Below, piece by piece: positions 48,310 through 60,123 of a stretch of DNA of 64,000 nt. Within the stretch, counting starts at the first letter, position 1. The number at the start of each line of letters is the position of its first letter. The stretch covers positions 136,767,927 to 136,831,926 of the forward strand of contig JALGPY010000002.1 of the NCBI GenBank assembly GCA_023055425.1, in the 5' to 3' direction. This stretch comes from Linanthus parryae (taxonomy: Eukaryota > Streptophyta > Magnoliopsida > Ericales > Polemoniaceae). Both the position numbers and the translations under genes were made by a program. The notes beneath the pieces were generated by a model. It saw only the letters and a list, made by a program, of their open reading frames with translations, had not been told where the DNA came from and made no database searches.

Positions 48310-49712
48310 TGAGTAGAGTATGGAAAATTTTGCACCTTTTGCTAAAAGAGAGGTTTCAAAGATGTTTGAGAAGAACAAAAAGTATTTCAAGGCCTTGGAA
48401 TCAAAACAGAAAGTAAGGAGAAAGATGAAAGTTTTCAAGGCCTTGAAATGAATTTGAAGCCCTTGAACTGAAACCTGTTTTGAGCAGTGTATAAGCTAAG
48501 TAAAGTGCAACAAAGTGAATGCAAGAGAAACAGAAATTTATAGAGTTCAGTCGACTTGGACCTACGTCTCTACCTCAGGGACTTAATCCCTGGAGGATTT
48601 TTAACTCAATTCTTATTGATCAAAAGCTAAGCCCTATATCTCAGGCACAGACAGATGCCTTACTCTGTTACAGCTTGTGGTTCTCACTAACCTATCTAGT
48701 ACCTACTCTAGCTAATTGATTAACTAAGAATGCTCTATTTTTCACCTTGAAAAATCCACGAGAATAAGAACTGGAAGTATTGTCTAAATGATATACAAAT
48801 AATGATCAGAAGAGAAGAACACTGAGAACTAAGTCTTTAGTGAAAATGCAGTGTTCTTCAAATGATTGGATTGAGTGATGTAGATCTGCTCCTTTGTTGC
48901 TTGTCAATCCTATGTAGTGTTTGAATGTTTTTGTGTGTTGTGCTCTGTTGTGTCTCTTTTTTTTCATCAAAAAATCCCTTTTATACAGCTTGTTTGACTT
49001 GATGAATGCAGGATCTTCATTAACAAACTTTCCAAAAATTCAGCTACAAATCTTTAACTCCTATAACAGCTCTCCAAACGGCTAGTTACTCAGTATCTTC
49101 AAAGATACTGATTTGATCTTGTTTGTTAGAATGCTAGGAAGCTTTAGATACGGTAGATCAAGTGCACAATAACTTTGAAAGATTGATTTCCATCCTGCAT
49201 TCAAATAGATTAGGAAATAATCTTGCAAAATAGGAAACTATATATCCCTGCAAAAACTGAGTCAAACAGATAAATTAATCACATTTTTAGAGAAGTAAAA
49301 TGATTTTTCCTTCATCATCAAGTAACATATAAGCAAACATAGGAGATCAGGAGTTGTACGGAAATCAGAAAGTCCCCATAAGTTCATGCTGTATCAGCTG
49401 TACTTGTTTCAAACCCTTGAAAGCAGTTTCAAGGCCTTGAAACAGACAAGCTGTTTCAAGCCTTCGAAATAGGTTGAATTTACAATCTTCCCCTTGATGA
49501 AAGAAAAACCTTAATCTTTTAGGGACTGATTCTCTACAAAAAAAAAACATTCATTAGAGCATAGCAGAATCCATGATAATAAAATGTAGCACAAGATATC
49601 CAAGTAATCCAGCTTATTTCAACAATGTACAACAGCAATGTCTAGCAAACCCTATTGATCTAAACCAGATCTCTAAACTAGATAAAAATTACTTAAAGTA
49701 AACAAATAAACA
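48310..49712 (-). mobile_element. 3' LTR of a minus-strand Sirevirus-like copia element
   Basis: The plus-strand edges are TGAGTAGAG on the left and AATAAACA on the right, giving about 1.4 kb. Just right of it is AATTTCTCCCCCTTTTTGAC, whose complement AAAAAGGGGGAGA is a typical polypurine tract. The LTR contains two exact TCAAGGCCTTGA palindromes (48435, 49429) and one variant (48387). The other LTR lies beyond 64000. Boundaries are inferred. Confidence 0.6.
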
Positions 49713-49720
49713 CCTAAATT

Positions 49721-49741
49721 TCTCCCCCTTTTTGACCTTTA
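49721..49741 (-). promoter_or_regulatory. polypurine tract of the Sirevirus-like element
   Basis: On the minus strand GTCAAAAAGGGGGAGAAATT lies at the expected place between the last ORF and the LTR. Confidence 0.65.
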
Positions 49742-49910
49742 TAAAAAAAGAATGAGAAAAATGTTGGATCAAAGTTGAAAAAATGAGTAAAAAAGTTTTG
49801 AAAAGATAGAAATTTTAAAGACTTTGAGAGAAATTCAAGGCCTTGAAAAATAAAGAAAGAATAGGCAAGATTCAAGGGGTTCAGTCTCCATCTCCCTTGG
49901 GCTCAGCATC

Positions 49911-51670
49911 TTATTCTCCACTATCTTCTTCATCATCCTCATCTTCTTGTTGTTCTTCTTGATCGGCATGACCACTAGCACCACCAGTTGCTTCAAACAG
50001 TTGCTCTTCAGTTACTATCTCTGGAATGACATGTTTCTTCTTCTTTTTATTGAGATCCCTGATCAACATCTCATAGTCAGGACTGTCAGCATCAACTTTT
50101 TCCTGTTCTTCATCACCCTGTTCCTGAACTGCTTGTTTTCCTTTGTCCACGACCCCTGTAGCCTCATCCTGAGTTGTATGCTCATTAAAAAGATCTTTGG
50201 TTGAGCCTTCTGCATCCCTCTTTGATCCTTTTGCATCCAGGATACACTTCTTCTTCTACATGAAGTACACTTATGCTCTTGAAGATAATTTCAACCATAT
50301 ACTTTACTTGTTTGAATTCAGTGCCAAACTCATGCTGATTTTCCTTCAGCTCATCCATATCCTTCTCAAGAATATCAAGTCTTTGAACCAACATGGAAAG
50401 GTATTGAGGTTGAGAGGGTAGGTTTGAAGGAGGGGTCAAGGCCTTGGGTTTTGGAAACTTCTTGGATTGCAAATCCTTCTCAGACAGTACAAAGTATAAC
50501 TTCCATATTCCTTCAATGGTTTTCACAAAACGAATTCTCTTAAATGCTTTCTCATCAAGTATGCCAAAACCAGTGGTAATGGTTTCTTCTCTCTCAGTAG
50601 GAAGGTCAAGGTGAGGAAAGAATTCAGAGAGCATATTAGCATAAGGATAATGGTGCTTTCTTTCTTTGGTCTAGAGTAGAGCATGTGTTCCATCATAATT
50701 GTTGGAAGATCAATCTCATATCCATGCACGATCAAATACATCAAATATAATACCCTGTTAGTCAGCAGCTCTTTTGAATTCTCCGTAGGCACTACACACC
50801 TCATCAAGATTGTGAACAAAACTTTGGTTTCAACAGTTATCACAGAGTGTGTTAACTGTTTAGAGGAAGTAGAGACATTAGGTAGAAATAATTCTTCCCT
50901 GGCCCGTTTCAAAGCTTCAACTTTGTTGGGATAGTTTTCTGTGCTATACATTTTTGGGAATCCTAAGACATTGTCATACTCAGAGTGATCTAAATCCATT
51001 TTAATCCTAGCAACTTCGGATTTAATCACCAGGTTAACAGTTCTTTTGAGTTGCATCATATTCAGATAGAAAAGCCTAGTAAGCCTAGGGTAGGCAACTT
51101 CAGAAGGGTTCAAAACTTTCCAAATAGAGCTTTTCTTCAGTCTCTTAACACACTCTAGATTCATGGTTTTCATCATGTTAACACTAATCATGCTACAATA
51201 GGCTACTGGTCTAGAAGCAAAACCATCTAACCACTGACCTCTAGCAGTTTGAGAAATAAACCACTTGATGGAAAGATTCTTACCAGGGGAATGAAGCTTT
51301 TTTGAATAGATCTGCAATTCTTTGCCAGTGCTTTTCTCTTGTGAAACCTCTACAACCTTTTCTTTTCCCTTGTCATCAATTGTAGGCTTATTATTCTTCA
51401 ACTCCTTGGACTAGCCACTTAATCTTCTGGCTTTTTCTCAGGAGCAGATTGATCTGTCTTCTTCTTCCTCTTCTTGCTAGAAGTTGGTGTCAGATCTTTA
51501 TTGCCGTTCTTCGTTGGAGGAGAAGGAACCTTTTCTTCAGTTGGACTTCTGGAACTAGAATCACCACTGATAGTTTGAATCACATCTTCTGCAGTCTTCC
51601 TTTTCTTTTCTGAAACCACATTTGAACCTCCAGCCATCTTTATTCTTTGGGATTCTCTTCTTGTGCTCAT
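49911..51670 (-). pseudogene. additional ORF downstream of pol in the Sirevirus-like element
   Basis: It starts at ATG 51670 (MSTRRESQRIKMAGGSN). A Lys/Arg-rich nuclear-signal-like stretch (KKRKKKTDQSAPEKKPED) ends the first frame. The middle block (51401-50523) has WFISQTARGQWLDGFASRP and VIKSEVARIKMDLDHSEYDN, then a 50634-50185 block with a coiled-coil-like LVQRLDILEKDMDELKENQ. The last block, 50150-49911, has KKKKKHVIPEIVTEEQLFEA and an acidic tail. Three frame changes show it is decayed. Some plant copia (Sirevirus) elements carry an ORF here, often called env-like. I see no signal peptide or clear transmembrane span, so that label is doubtful. The resemblance of the central block to a plant transposon-associated domain is tentative. 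Confidence 0.6.
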
Positions 51671-51829
51671 TAGGGTTTGAGGGTAAAGAATAGATAGACA
51701 GAAGTGATACGGAGAGAAGAGAGAGAGATAGAAGAGGATAAATACTAGAGAGTTTGAGTTAGATGAGGAATCATAAATATTTCTAAATCTCTTTAAGATC
51801 ATTATAGTTTGAATGAAATTCAAATTTGT

Positions 51830-52282
51830 GTGTGTATGTGACGTGGGAAAGGAAATAAAATAATATTGATTTAAAAGAAAATAAATTTAAAAAGTAAATA
51901 CAATATTGAGCAATTATCTACTGAGATAGCACCCAATATTGAATGATTCAATTTTTGACTAAAAAGCATACATACTTAATTTCAAGGCCTTGAAGATCTA
52001 TATTACTGAAAGAAGTAACATCAAGGTTTTGAAATGATTTTCAAGGCTTGGAAAATCAGTTCAAAACTTTGAAACACATGAAGCTTTACCTTAAACTTAC
52101 CTGATACTCCCCCTAAACCAATGCTTCCTTATTAAGCATACCCAACTCTAATCTGAGGGCTCTAAATCTTTCTTCTAGCAATGGTTTAGTGAAGATTTAT
52201 GCCAATTTCATGTTAGTAGAAATAAATTCAAGAATAATATCACATTTCTCAGCATCATCCCTGATGAAATGCTGTCTAACAT
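51830..52282 (-). other. spacer between pol and the additional ORF
   Basis: This is AT-rich, with the pol C-terminal tail (TKPLLEERF-like) just right of about 52100. It holds an exact TCAAGGCCTTGA at 51982 and degenerate copies at 52020-52075. Confidence 0.55.
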
Positions 52283-54425
52283 CTATGTGCTTGGTTCTGG
52301 AATGTTGAACTGGATTCTTTGTAATTCGCTGTTTTCACAACTGATAGGTATTTCTTTGAAGTCAAATCCAAGATCCCTCCTTTGTTGAGCAATCCACAAC
52401 ACTTGTGAACAGCATGCTCCTGCTGCTATATATTCAGCTTCAGCTGTTGATAATGCCAGAGAGTTCTGTTTCTTTGAATGCCAGCTGATTAGGGATGAGC
52501 AAAGGAATTGGCAACACCCTGAAGTGCTTTTTCTGTCTATTTTATATCCTGCAAAGTCAGCATCTAAATATCCACAAAGAGAGAAGTTAAAACTGTTTTG
52601 GATACCAAAGTCCCAAGTCTTTGGTACCATTTTGATATCAGAAAATTCTTTTGACATCAGTTAAATGTGACTCTTTTGGGATCAGATTGGAATCTTGCAC
52701 ACATACAGACACTAAACATAATGTCTGGTCAACTAGCAGTGAGATATAACAAAGATCCAATCATACCTATATACTCTTTCTGATTTACACTCTTACCAGC
52801 TTGATCCTTGTCTAAGGATAGAGTATAACTCATATGAGTCTTTGTAATTTTGTACTGAGACATATTGTACTTGTTAATCCAGTCCTTAGTATACTTGTTT
52901 TGATGAAGAAAGATTAATTTCTTCATCTGTTGCACATGCAGTCCAAGGAAGAAGTTCAATTCTCGCATTAAGCTCCTCAAATTCCTAGCTCATAAGAATT
53001 GAGAATCCTTGCATAGAGAATCATTAGTAGCTCCAAACAGAATATCATCAACATAGGTTTGAACTAATAAAATTTCTTTCTCACGAGTCTTTATGAAAAG
53101 GGTTTTATCAACCAATCCTCTCTTGAAACCATTTTCAAGTAGAAAGTTTGACAGTCTTTCATACCAAGCCCTTGGAGCTTGCTTTAAACAATAGAGAGCT
53201 TTTTTCAAGTTTATAAACATGATTTGGAAACTCATCACTTTCAAATCCATGAGGTTGAGCCACATAAACTTCTTCTTGCAAGTAACCATTTAAAAATGCA
53301 CACTTGACATCCATTTGAAAAAGTTTAATGTTCATGTAAGATGCAAATGCAAGTAGCATTCTAATTGCTTCTAACCTTGCAACAAGAGCAAAAGTCTCAT
53401 CATAATCAAGACCTTCTTCTTGGTTGTATCCCCGAGCTAATAGTCTGGCTTTGTTTCTGATTACCTTGCCATTTTCATCTAACTTGTTTCTGAACACGTA
53501 CCTCGTGTCAATGACAGACTGATCCTTTGGTGGAGGAACTATATTTGACACTTTGTTTCTCTCAAATTTATTGATTTCACTTTGCATTGCAATGACTCAG
53601 TCTGCTTATTGTAATGCTTCTTTCTAATTTTTGGGTTCTACAAGAGAAACAAATGCATTAAAATCACACAAGTTTTTCAATTGTGATCTTGTATGTGTAC
53701 CAGTGGATGGATCATATATAATGTTGTCAACTGGATAAGACGACAGATATTTGAATCTCTTTCTTGGAGTCCATGGCTCAGGTTCTTGAGGTAACTTTTC
53801 AATCCTTTGAAATCTTGAGGTAGCTTGATCACTTTGATTCTTCTGTTGCTCATTTTCAAGGCTTTGAGAACCATTTTCAAGGACTTGAAAATTCTTCCTA
53901 TTTTTCTGCAAGCTTTCCTTAAAACCATGTGAAGTCTCTGCTTCATCTTCTGACTCTTGCTTGTTCAAATTCAAGTCTGCAAAACTTTCACTGAAAGAAC
54001 CATCATAGCTTTCATAAAAAATGACATGAATACTTTCTTCAACAAGCGTAGTTATTTTATTGTAAACCCTGTAAGTGTTGCTAGTCAGAGAATAACCAAA
54101 AAAGATACCTTCATCACTTCTTGCATCAAACTTACCAAGATTGTCCTTATCATTGTTATGAACAAAATAAGTGCAGCCAAAAGGTTTGAAATATGAAATA
54201 TTTGGCTTTCTTCCTTTGAAAAGTTCATAGGGGGTCTTCTTCAAAATTGGCCTAATCAGGCATCTGTTGAGTATGTAGTTGGCTCTTTTCACAGCTTCTG
54301 CCCAGAATGACTTTGGTAACTTGTTCTCTAGAAGCATTGTCCTTGACATATCTTAAAGCGCTCTGTTCTTTCTTTCAAAAACACCATTATATTGAGGACT
54401 TCTTGGAGCAGAAAAGTTATGAGAG
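52100..54425 (-). pseudogene. Sirevirus-like pol: integrase C-terminus, RT, RNase H
   Basis: Integrase is at 54425-53620 with SPQYNGVFERKNRAL (catalytic Glu) and the copia GKR-like region (KTPYELFKGRKPNISYFKPF). RT is at 53590-52730 with DTRYVFRNKLDENG, QMDVKCAFLNGYL, ALYCLKQAPRAWY and TYVDDILFGATND. RNase H is at 52657-52283 with YLDADFAGYKIDRKSTSGCC and STAEAEYIAAG. Several frame breaks (near 54348, 53290, 53160, 52985 and 52700) make it non-functional. Integrase continues at 61770 beyond an inserted LTR element. Confidence 0.88.
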
Positions 54426-56068
54426 TGATAACTCTCTTTTAGGAGTTATTAATATAACTTTTTAGTACTTGTATTAGGCTTATTTCACATGATTTATATG
54501 TTATATATGCACAAATATGTGAATTTGACGATTTATAAGCCTAAGAGTGAAAAGTTGTGTTTCTAGCTTGTTTGTGCATGTATTCTCTCATATTTGCGGT
54601 GATAATTGCACGGGTTGTTTAGTGTTGTGTATCTCACGTAAAATAGGTGCAATGGATCTTATGATGGGCTTGGAGATGCTTGGAATGGAGCTAGATGAAG
54701 AGGAGAAAAGAAGACGCAAAAACGAAGCAAAGTTGGAAAAGTCACGCAGGACCAGCCTGCACTATTTTCGATTCACAGGAAAATATACAAACAATTTTGG
54801 AGCAAGGATGGCGCCATTAGAAATTAGACATCCGTAGCTTTCCAACTATATATATTAGGCCCAAAGACGAGTCTGTATGATGGAGATACAGCCCACGCAA
54901 GATCAGCAAATAATTCTGTCTGGGAATTACAAACTGGAGGGGCTGAAGTGCAATTTCGGCCAAATTACATTAAAAATCGTGCCCAGGCAGTAAAGAACGA
55001 TTCTCAGACCCAAAAACACAAGAAGAAGCTGCTGGGGAACGAGGGAGGAAGGCTAGGAGAGACGAGGATCATGGAGACAACGCCGGAGTCGCCGGAACGC
55101 GAATTTCGTCACGAGTTTGACTATCCCTCCTATCTTTTCTATCGTTTCTCAATACAATGAACTTGTTAGATCTTATTTTCAGCATATTTGAGTAGATTTC
55201 TTAGCTAGGCTCTATGGAGAGCCTAGGGTTTTGTTAGACACCGTTTCCGGATTTGTTTGTTTGGTTCATGCTTATGGATTCATGTTATTGATTAATTTTC
55301 TTCTCTATTGATGTATCGTTGACCTAGAACTATTGACTCGTTTCAGGTAGGACATGAATGATGAATAGAGATTTCTTTGATCTTTAACGTTTATCTTAGC
55401 TTAAAGTAACATTGAAATTGCATCTTCTAGTAATCTTGTTCTTAATATTATGTTAACCTAGCGTCATGAACTAGGGTAACTACTTGGTGAAAGATTGATG
55501 GACTGAGAGGTGAAGATTAATTAGCTTGTGAATTTAGGATTGCTAGTAGACCCCGTATCGTGATGGATAGGAAGGAGAAACCTTAGAGTTTAGATCAATA
55601 CGTAGGATCATCCTTAGTGCTTGTTAGGTGATGTAGTCTATGGATCGACAGATGACGATTACAGAACCTATCATAGGCTTACATGAGACTGAGAGGAGAT
55701 TGTATGTAGTTAAACGTGATCAAGAGCATATCATTGTTACGTGTTTCAAAGTAATATCCGGAATTGTCTACTGCCCTAGGTGATCCATAGATCGCCTAGT
55801 TCCTCTCCATATTTGATAAACTGTTGTTTAGTTTAGAAAACAAAAAAATATAGTATTATTGTTAGTTTAATACAGGTACTTGATTGGGGGTGACAACTTC
55901 ACAAATCAACAACTTTCTTCCTGTTATTTCAATTACACTCTTTAGTTTAATCTCTAATTAACAATAAACCTACTATCTGTCCTTGTGGGTTCGACAACTT
56001 GAGTTTCAATACTCACTCTTTATTACTTCGACCGTGCACTTGCGTATACACCTTAGTAAATCGCGTCA
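54426..56068 (+). repeat. 5' LTR of the LARD
   Basis: It is 1643 bp and matches 60124-61764. It includes a short ORF, also open in the other LTR (54649-54837 here), and CCTGTGGGTTCGACAA-like text near its end. Confidence 0.93.
54649..54837 (+). CDS. small charged ORF inside both LTRs of the LARD
   Basis: It encodes GLEMLGMELDEEEKRRRKNE and continues to TNNFGARMAPLEIRHP, then a stop. The 3' LTR version (60348-60533) is also open, with about ten amino-acid changes and no indel. It is acidic/basic and helical. LTRs of related elements often contain such stretches as leader sequence; translation is unproven. Confidence 0.3.
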   Translation, partial: AMDLMMGLEMLGMELDEEEKRRRKNEAKLEKSRRTSLHYFRFTGKYTNNFGARMAPLEIRHP

Positions 56069-56074
56069 AGTTTT

Positions 56075-56092
56075 TGGCGCCGTTGTCGGGGA
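56075..56092 (+). promoter_or_regulatory. primer binding site of the LARD
   Basis: TGGCGCCGTTGTCGGGGA begins six bases after the 5' LTR. Confidence 0.9.
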
Positions 56093-56209
56093 CAGCGGTT
56101 TATTTGCTAATTAGAAATTAGTTTAGAGAGTTTTTTTTATTGTTATTAAATATTCTTATTACCTCACGGTATTTTTTGAGATCTTTGGTGTGCAGGAATT
56201 TTGCTAAGC

Positions 56210-57100
56210 ATGTGGGATAATAACGAAGGACGTTTTGTCTGTTTAGCGGAACTGATTGATCGCGAGGATGGATTCTACCCTGAAGGAGATATTGCGGAAT
56301 ATTATGCCAGCAAAAGCATGATGTATAGCCGCCAATACTTGATTCAGCAATTGTTTGGAGCACTGCATAAGGGAATCGAAGAATTGAAACAGAGTGCAAT
56401 GAGAATGGGGTTGGACATGGCAGAATTTGGAGCAAGACTTGAAGAATTTTATATGAGTGTCAATCTTCGTTCTAATGAAGAATGTACTCCAATACCAACG
56501 CTCAAAGAATATGATGATGAGCCATTGTGTATCCCAACATGTCCAAACATCGATTCATGTCTTGAATCAAGTATGGAGGAGAAGCATAATGCTGTTTTCG
56601 GTGAGATTGAAAGTCTTCTTCAAGGTTTCAATATTGACGAACTTGACTCTCTGGTTTTAAATTTGATGGACCATCTCATGTGTGAGCTTGATGAAGATGA
56701 GAAAGGCGTCGAAATTGAGTATGTAGATGATTCGGTTGCTTCATGCGAAGGAGACGAAGAAATTCAACCATTCATACTTTATGAGTTGTTGCATGAAATG
56801 TCAACGAAGCTACTGCAAACGGAGAAGACGGACAATGAGGACATCAATCTCTTCTCACAAAATGGGAGACTTGAAATTGTTGGTGAAAACGTTATGATGT
56901 TGATGCTCATGAATTGGAAGAAGAAGAAGAAGAAGAAGAAGAAGAAGGTTGCGGAGAGCTTTCACTTTTGCAACTCGGGTTCATCGTTATTGAGATTTGC
57001 GCTTCTTGTAAGAAATTGTTCTTGTTCACATAAGAAGAGAAACATCGAGAAGAGATGGTGGAAGAAGAAGAAATGGCGAGAAAAAATTATTTTCATATAG
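56210..57100 (+). CDS. unrecognised 296-residue ORF of the LARD
   Basis: The first ATG in frame is at 56210 (MWDNNEGRFVCLAELID). The N-terminal 90 residues are a mixed alpha-type region with YYASKSMMYSRQYLIQQLFG. The middle is acidic with repeated LxSLVLNLMDHL-like leucine stretches. The C-terminus has a Lys run made by an AAG microsatellite (56919-56946) and ends basic. It occupies the gag position, after the primer site, but shows no gag motif or zinc knuckle that I recognise. A short gag-like or captured protein is possible. Confidence 0.5.
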   Translation: MWDNNEGRFVCLAELIDREDGFYPEGDIAEYYASKSMMYSRQYLIQQLFGALHKGIEELKQSAMRMGLDMAEFGARLEEFYMSVNLRSNEECTPIPTLKEYDDEPLCIPTCPNIDSCLESSMEEKHNAVFGEIESLLQGFNIDELDSLVLNLMDHLMCELDEDEKGVEIEYVDDSVASCEGDEEIQPFILYELLHEMSTKLLQTEKTDNEDINLFSQNGRLEIVGENVMMLMLMNWKKKKKKKKKKVAESFHFCNSGSSLLRFALLVRNCSCSHKKRNIEKRWWKKKKWREKIIFI

Positions 57101-60100
57101 CAGGGTGCTTTGTGCAGTTTCATAACTGCTCCACTTTTACTGTTTAACAGCATCAGGGATGTATGTACTGGCGAATGGCAATTTTAAAGTTTTGTAAAAG
57201 CCACTTAGCACCTCTCCCTATGTTGCAACATCGGTGAGAACCCCCCCTTGCAGCTTCTCTGTGAACTCGAAAACCCATCTTCTCCTACCACCATCGTCGC
57301 CGCAACCCTCTCTGTCCTTCACTACGGACAGTGCCGTATCAATGCCAAACCACCATCTCCACCACCATCTTCAAGATCCAGAAACAATACCGAACTCCCA
57401 ATCAAACCCTCAACCTTCAACCCGATTGAGCGAACCACCTGTGAACCGTCCCAATCAACCCAGCCGCCGGCAGCCATTAAAGTCGGCGGCTTGCTTCTTC
57501 CCCGACCACGATGAACCCAGATGCTCTGACTTCACCGAGTTAAACCCACAACACCCACTATCAGAACCACTGACCGTGACCGCTGAAACCCAAAGCCCAG
57601 ACCCACCATAGCCGACCACCATCCAAGCCAGAAACCCAGAACTCCACCGGCCCTTCTCCACCGCCGTAATCCACGACCAAGACCCACCTCCAATTCACGA
57701 AACACCCACTCATCTCCTACCTCTCTGATAACTGCGACCGCCAATGGGATCCTCGCCTTCCGAATCCCAAATCAAGAGAATCCAGAAACAGAAGCACCCA
57801 AAACAGTCCTAACTCGATTTCAACCAGCAAACACCTCTCAGCCTCGACCTATATTGAACCCAGTACCTCTGCATCAGAAATCACCAGCCTTCCATACCTC
57901 TCCCTTCTTTGATTCGAATTGAAAACCCATCCACCAGAAAACCATCCTCTCTGTATCCCATTTGTCTCTAAAACCGTACCCAGTACCTTGAGAAGTAAAA
58001 GTTATTTGCTGGGCTGTCTGAGCAATTGTTTGATGGGGTTGGAAAATACAAGAACTTGTGGGCTACAGTGAATTAGAAAGAAATTGTGTGATGGGGGCTG
58101 TTTGTGTTGTTTGATGGGTACTGCAGATAAAAAAAATAAGGAGAAGCTGAGACAACAATGGTCAACTAAAAAGAGGACTCTGTTGAAAATTGCTAAGGAC
58201 TCAGATAGAAAAAGAATGAGAAATCGGATGAAGACATCTACCCCGCTGTGCTACCGCGCACTCGACCTTCACGGGAGCTCGCATTGGCGTACGCAATGTG
58301 ACTTCGGGGATTCTTCATTCTCTTTTCGTCAACAGCAAGAATCAATCAACCCCAGTGCGTTCCGCGCACTCGACCGTCATGGGAGTTAGCATTGATGCGC
58401 ACAATGTTGGCTTTGGGATTGTTCTTGATATCTCAGTCAGCACTTATCGGAATTCGTCCCCGACCTTGTGTTGGTTTGTGAGTACTTTCTTTTCTCTCTC
58501 TTTATTTACCGTTTAAGCACATCGTACTTGCTTTAGGATTTTATTTTGACAACTTGTTCACGGTGCATAGTTGCCGTTGTGATTAGCTGTTAGATTCTTA
58601 GGGAATACTTGATTAGTTGCTTAATTTCGGTACACACAACTTGTCACGTGAACGTATCTTGAATTATCTCTAAATTTATCGTAGCTACCTTTTTGTGTCG
58701 TGACTTTGACTTCGAGTAGAATCACCGCCCCTCGCAGTTGAATGTCGAGTCTTCTTGGTTGATCTCCAAATTCGTTGAGGACAACGAAGCGCTCAAGTGT
58801 GGGGAAATTTTTAGCTATTTGCTAGCCATGTCCGTGTCTTGCATCGCCAGTTTCATTTAGATTAGAATGTTGTATGGTGAGTCAGTGTCGTATTTGTGGT
58901 TAGTGTCGTGTTTTAATATATAGTGTTGTATTGTGTTAGATTTATGTAGTTATGCATATAGTTTGCACTTTTAAATTATTGAGTCACCCTACTCAATTTA
59001 TGTGGTTAGTCGAGTTGGCCAAAAGCATGTAGAGTCTAGGAAAATATGAGAAAAAAATGAAAAAGTGAAAAACCATAAAAATTGAAAAACTTGAGAAAAA
59101 GGGAAACTTACGACCTAGAAACCGAAGAGAATCCAGTGAAAGAGCTCATGAGAGTAGGAAACACCGTATTAGGAATACTTTAATTCTAGTATCTTGTGCG
59201 TGAGTCTCACGACAGGATGTCCCGGGTACTCGGGAATAGTGAAAGTACATTAGGGGCATACTTTTGACTTCTCTAGTGTGCTAGGAGGATCGAGTCTCTA
59301 GGTGGTTGAATAATCCGTTTCCCGGGGAAACATGTGGACTCTTGGAATCTAAGGTGGACCTTCGTGTAGAGTCGGTTCCATGTGGTACGAGTCTTCGGCC
59401 TAAGCGAAGCCGGGGAGCGTACACCACCATCCCTTAAGGTGGTTCCAAGAGAAAATCCTAAAAAGCCCACACTCTTAAGCTCTAATGCACGGTTGTAAAA
59501 AACAGAGGAGGAAAGAAAAAAAATGAAAAAATCTGAAGAAAAAAAATTGTGCTTCAAGGGGAAACAACCTAATGTTCTTCCGTTCGCGCGGAAAATTTGG
59601 ATTCAATCCAATGTAGAGTTTAAGAGGGAAACTAAAGTCAAGCCGTATTACACAGGAGTTGTGTCTCCCGTCAATGGGATAATTTTCATTTCAAAAGCAA
59701 TAATGGCTAAGAGGGTCTGAAAACCTCAAATGACTTGGCGAAGAAAGACCACTTAGTGACTTAAGATGCCTAGACCCTCCTAGTCAAAAGACGTGCCGTA
59801 TCTTGTTTGGTTTGGTGGATGTTTGGAGACGCCTTAGTGAGTTTGCGCATAGGATCATCATATATCATTTCTTGCTACGGGTCGTGAAATTTCAAAGTGA
59901 GCTTGTGAGGATTTGATGATTTTGGGTTATGATAGAGAGGTTGTCCAATCTCAGAAAAAGAAAAAAAAAATTGTTTATTATATTGAATTGTGTATAATTG
60001 ATTTGCTTTATAGTTAGTTCATGTAGTTGCATAGTCATGAGTCGTGTTGAGTCGTTTGTGTCTTGAGTCGGCTAGTAAACGGTGATTTTCTCGGGACGAG

Positions 60101-60123
60101 CAAAAGGTAAGTGTGGGGGTATT
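57101..60123 (+). other. LARD interior without enzymatic domains
   Basis: A CCA-rich block (57230-57960) is open in two frames and Pro-rich; it could be a captured gene fragment. A TCAAGTGTGGGGAAATTT motif (about 58793) and, at the end, AAGGTAAGTGTGGGGGTATT are wording typical of Athila/Tat 3' ends. A duplicated CGCGCACTCGACC(T/G)TCA word occurs at 58256 and 58365. No protease, RT, RNase H or integrase found. Confidence 0.7.

Noticed and set aside
49911..51670. Envelope protein proper
   Set aside because: Position fits the env-like ORF of some copia elements, but no signal peptide or clear transmembrane segment is visible, so only 'additional ORF' is claimed.
57234..57611. Pro-rich 125-codon ORF as a gene
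   Set aside because: Two overlapping frames are equally open over a CCA-rich block, and no conserved motif is seen.
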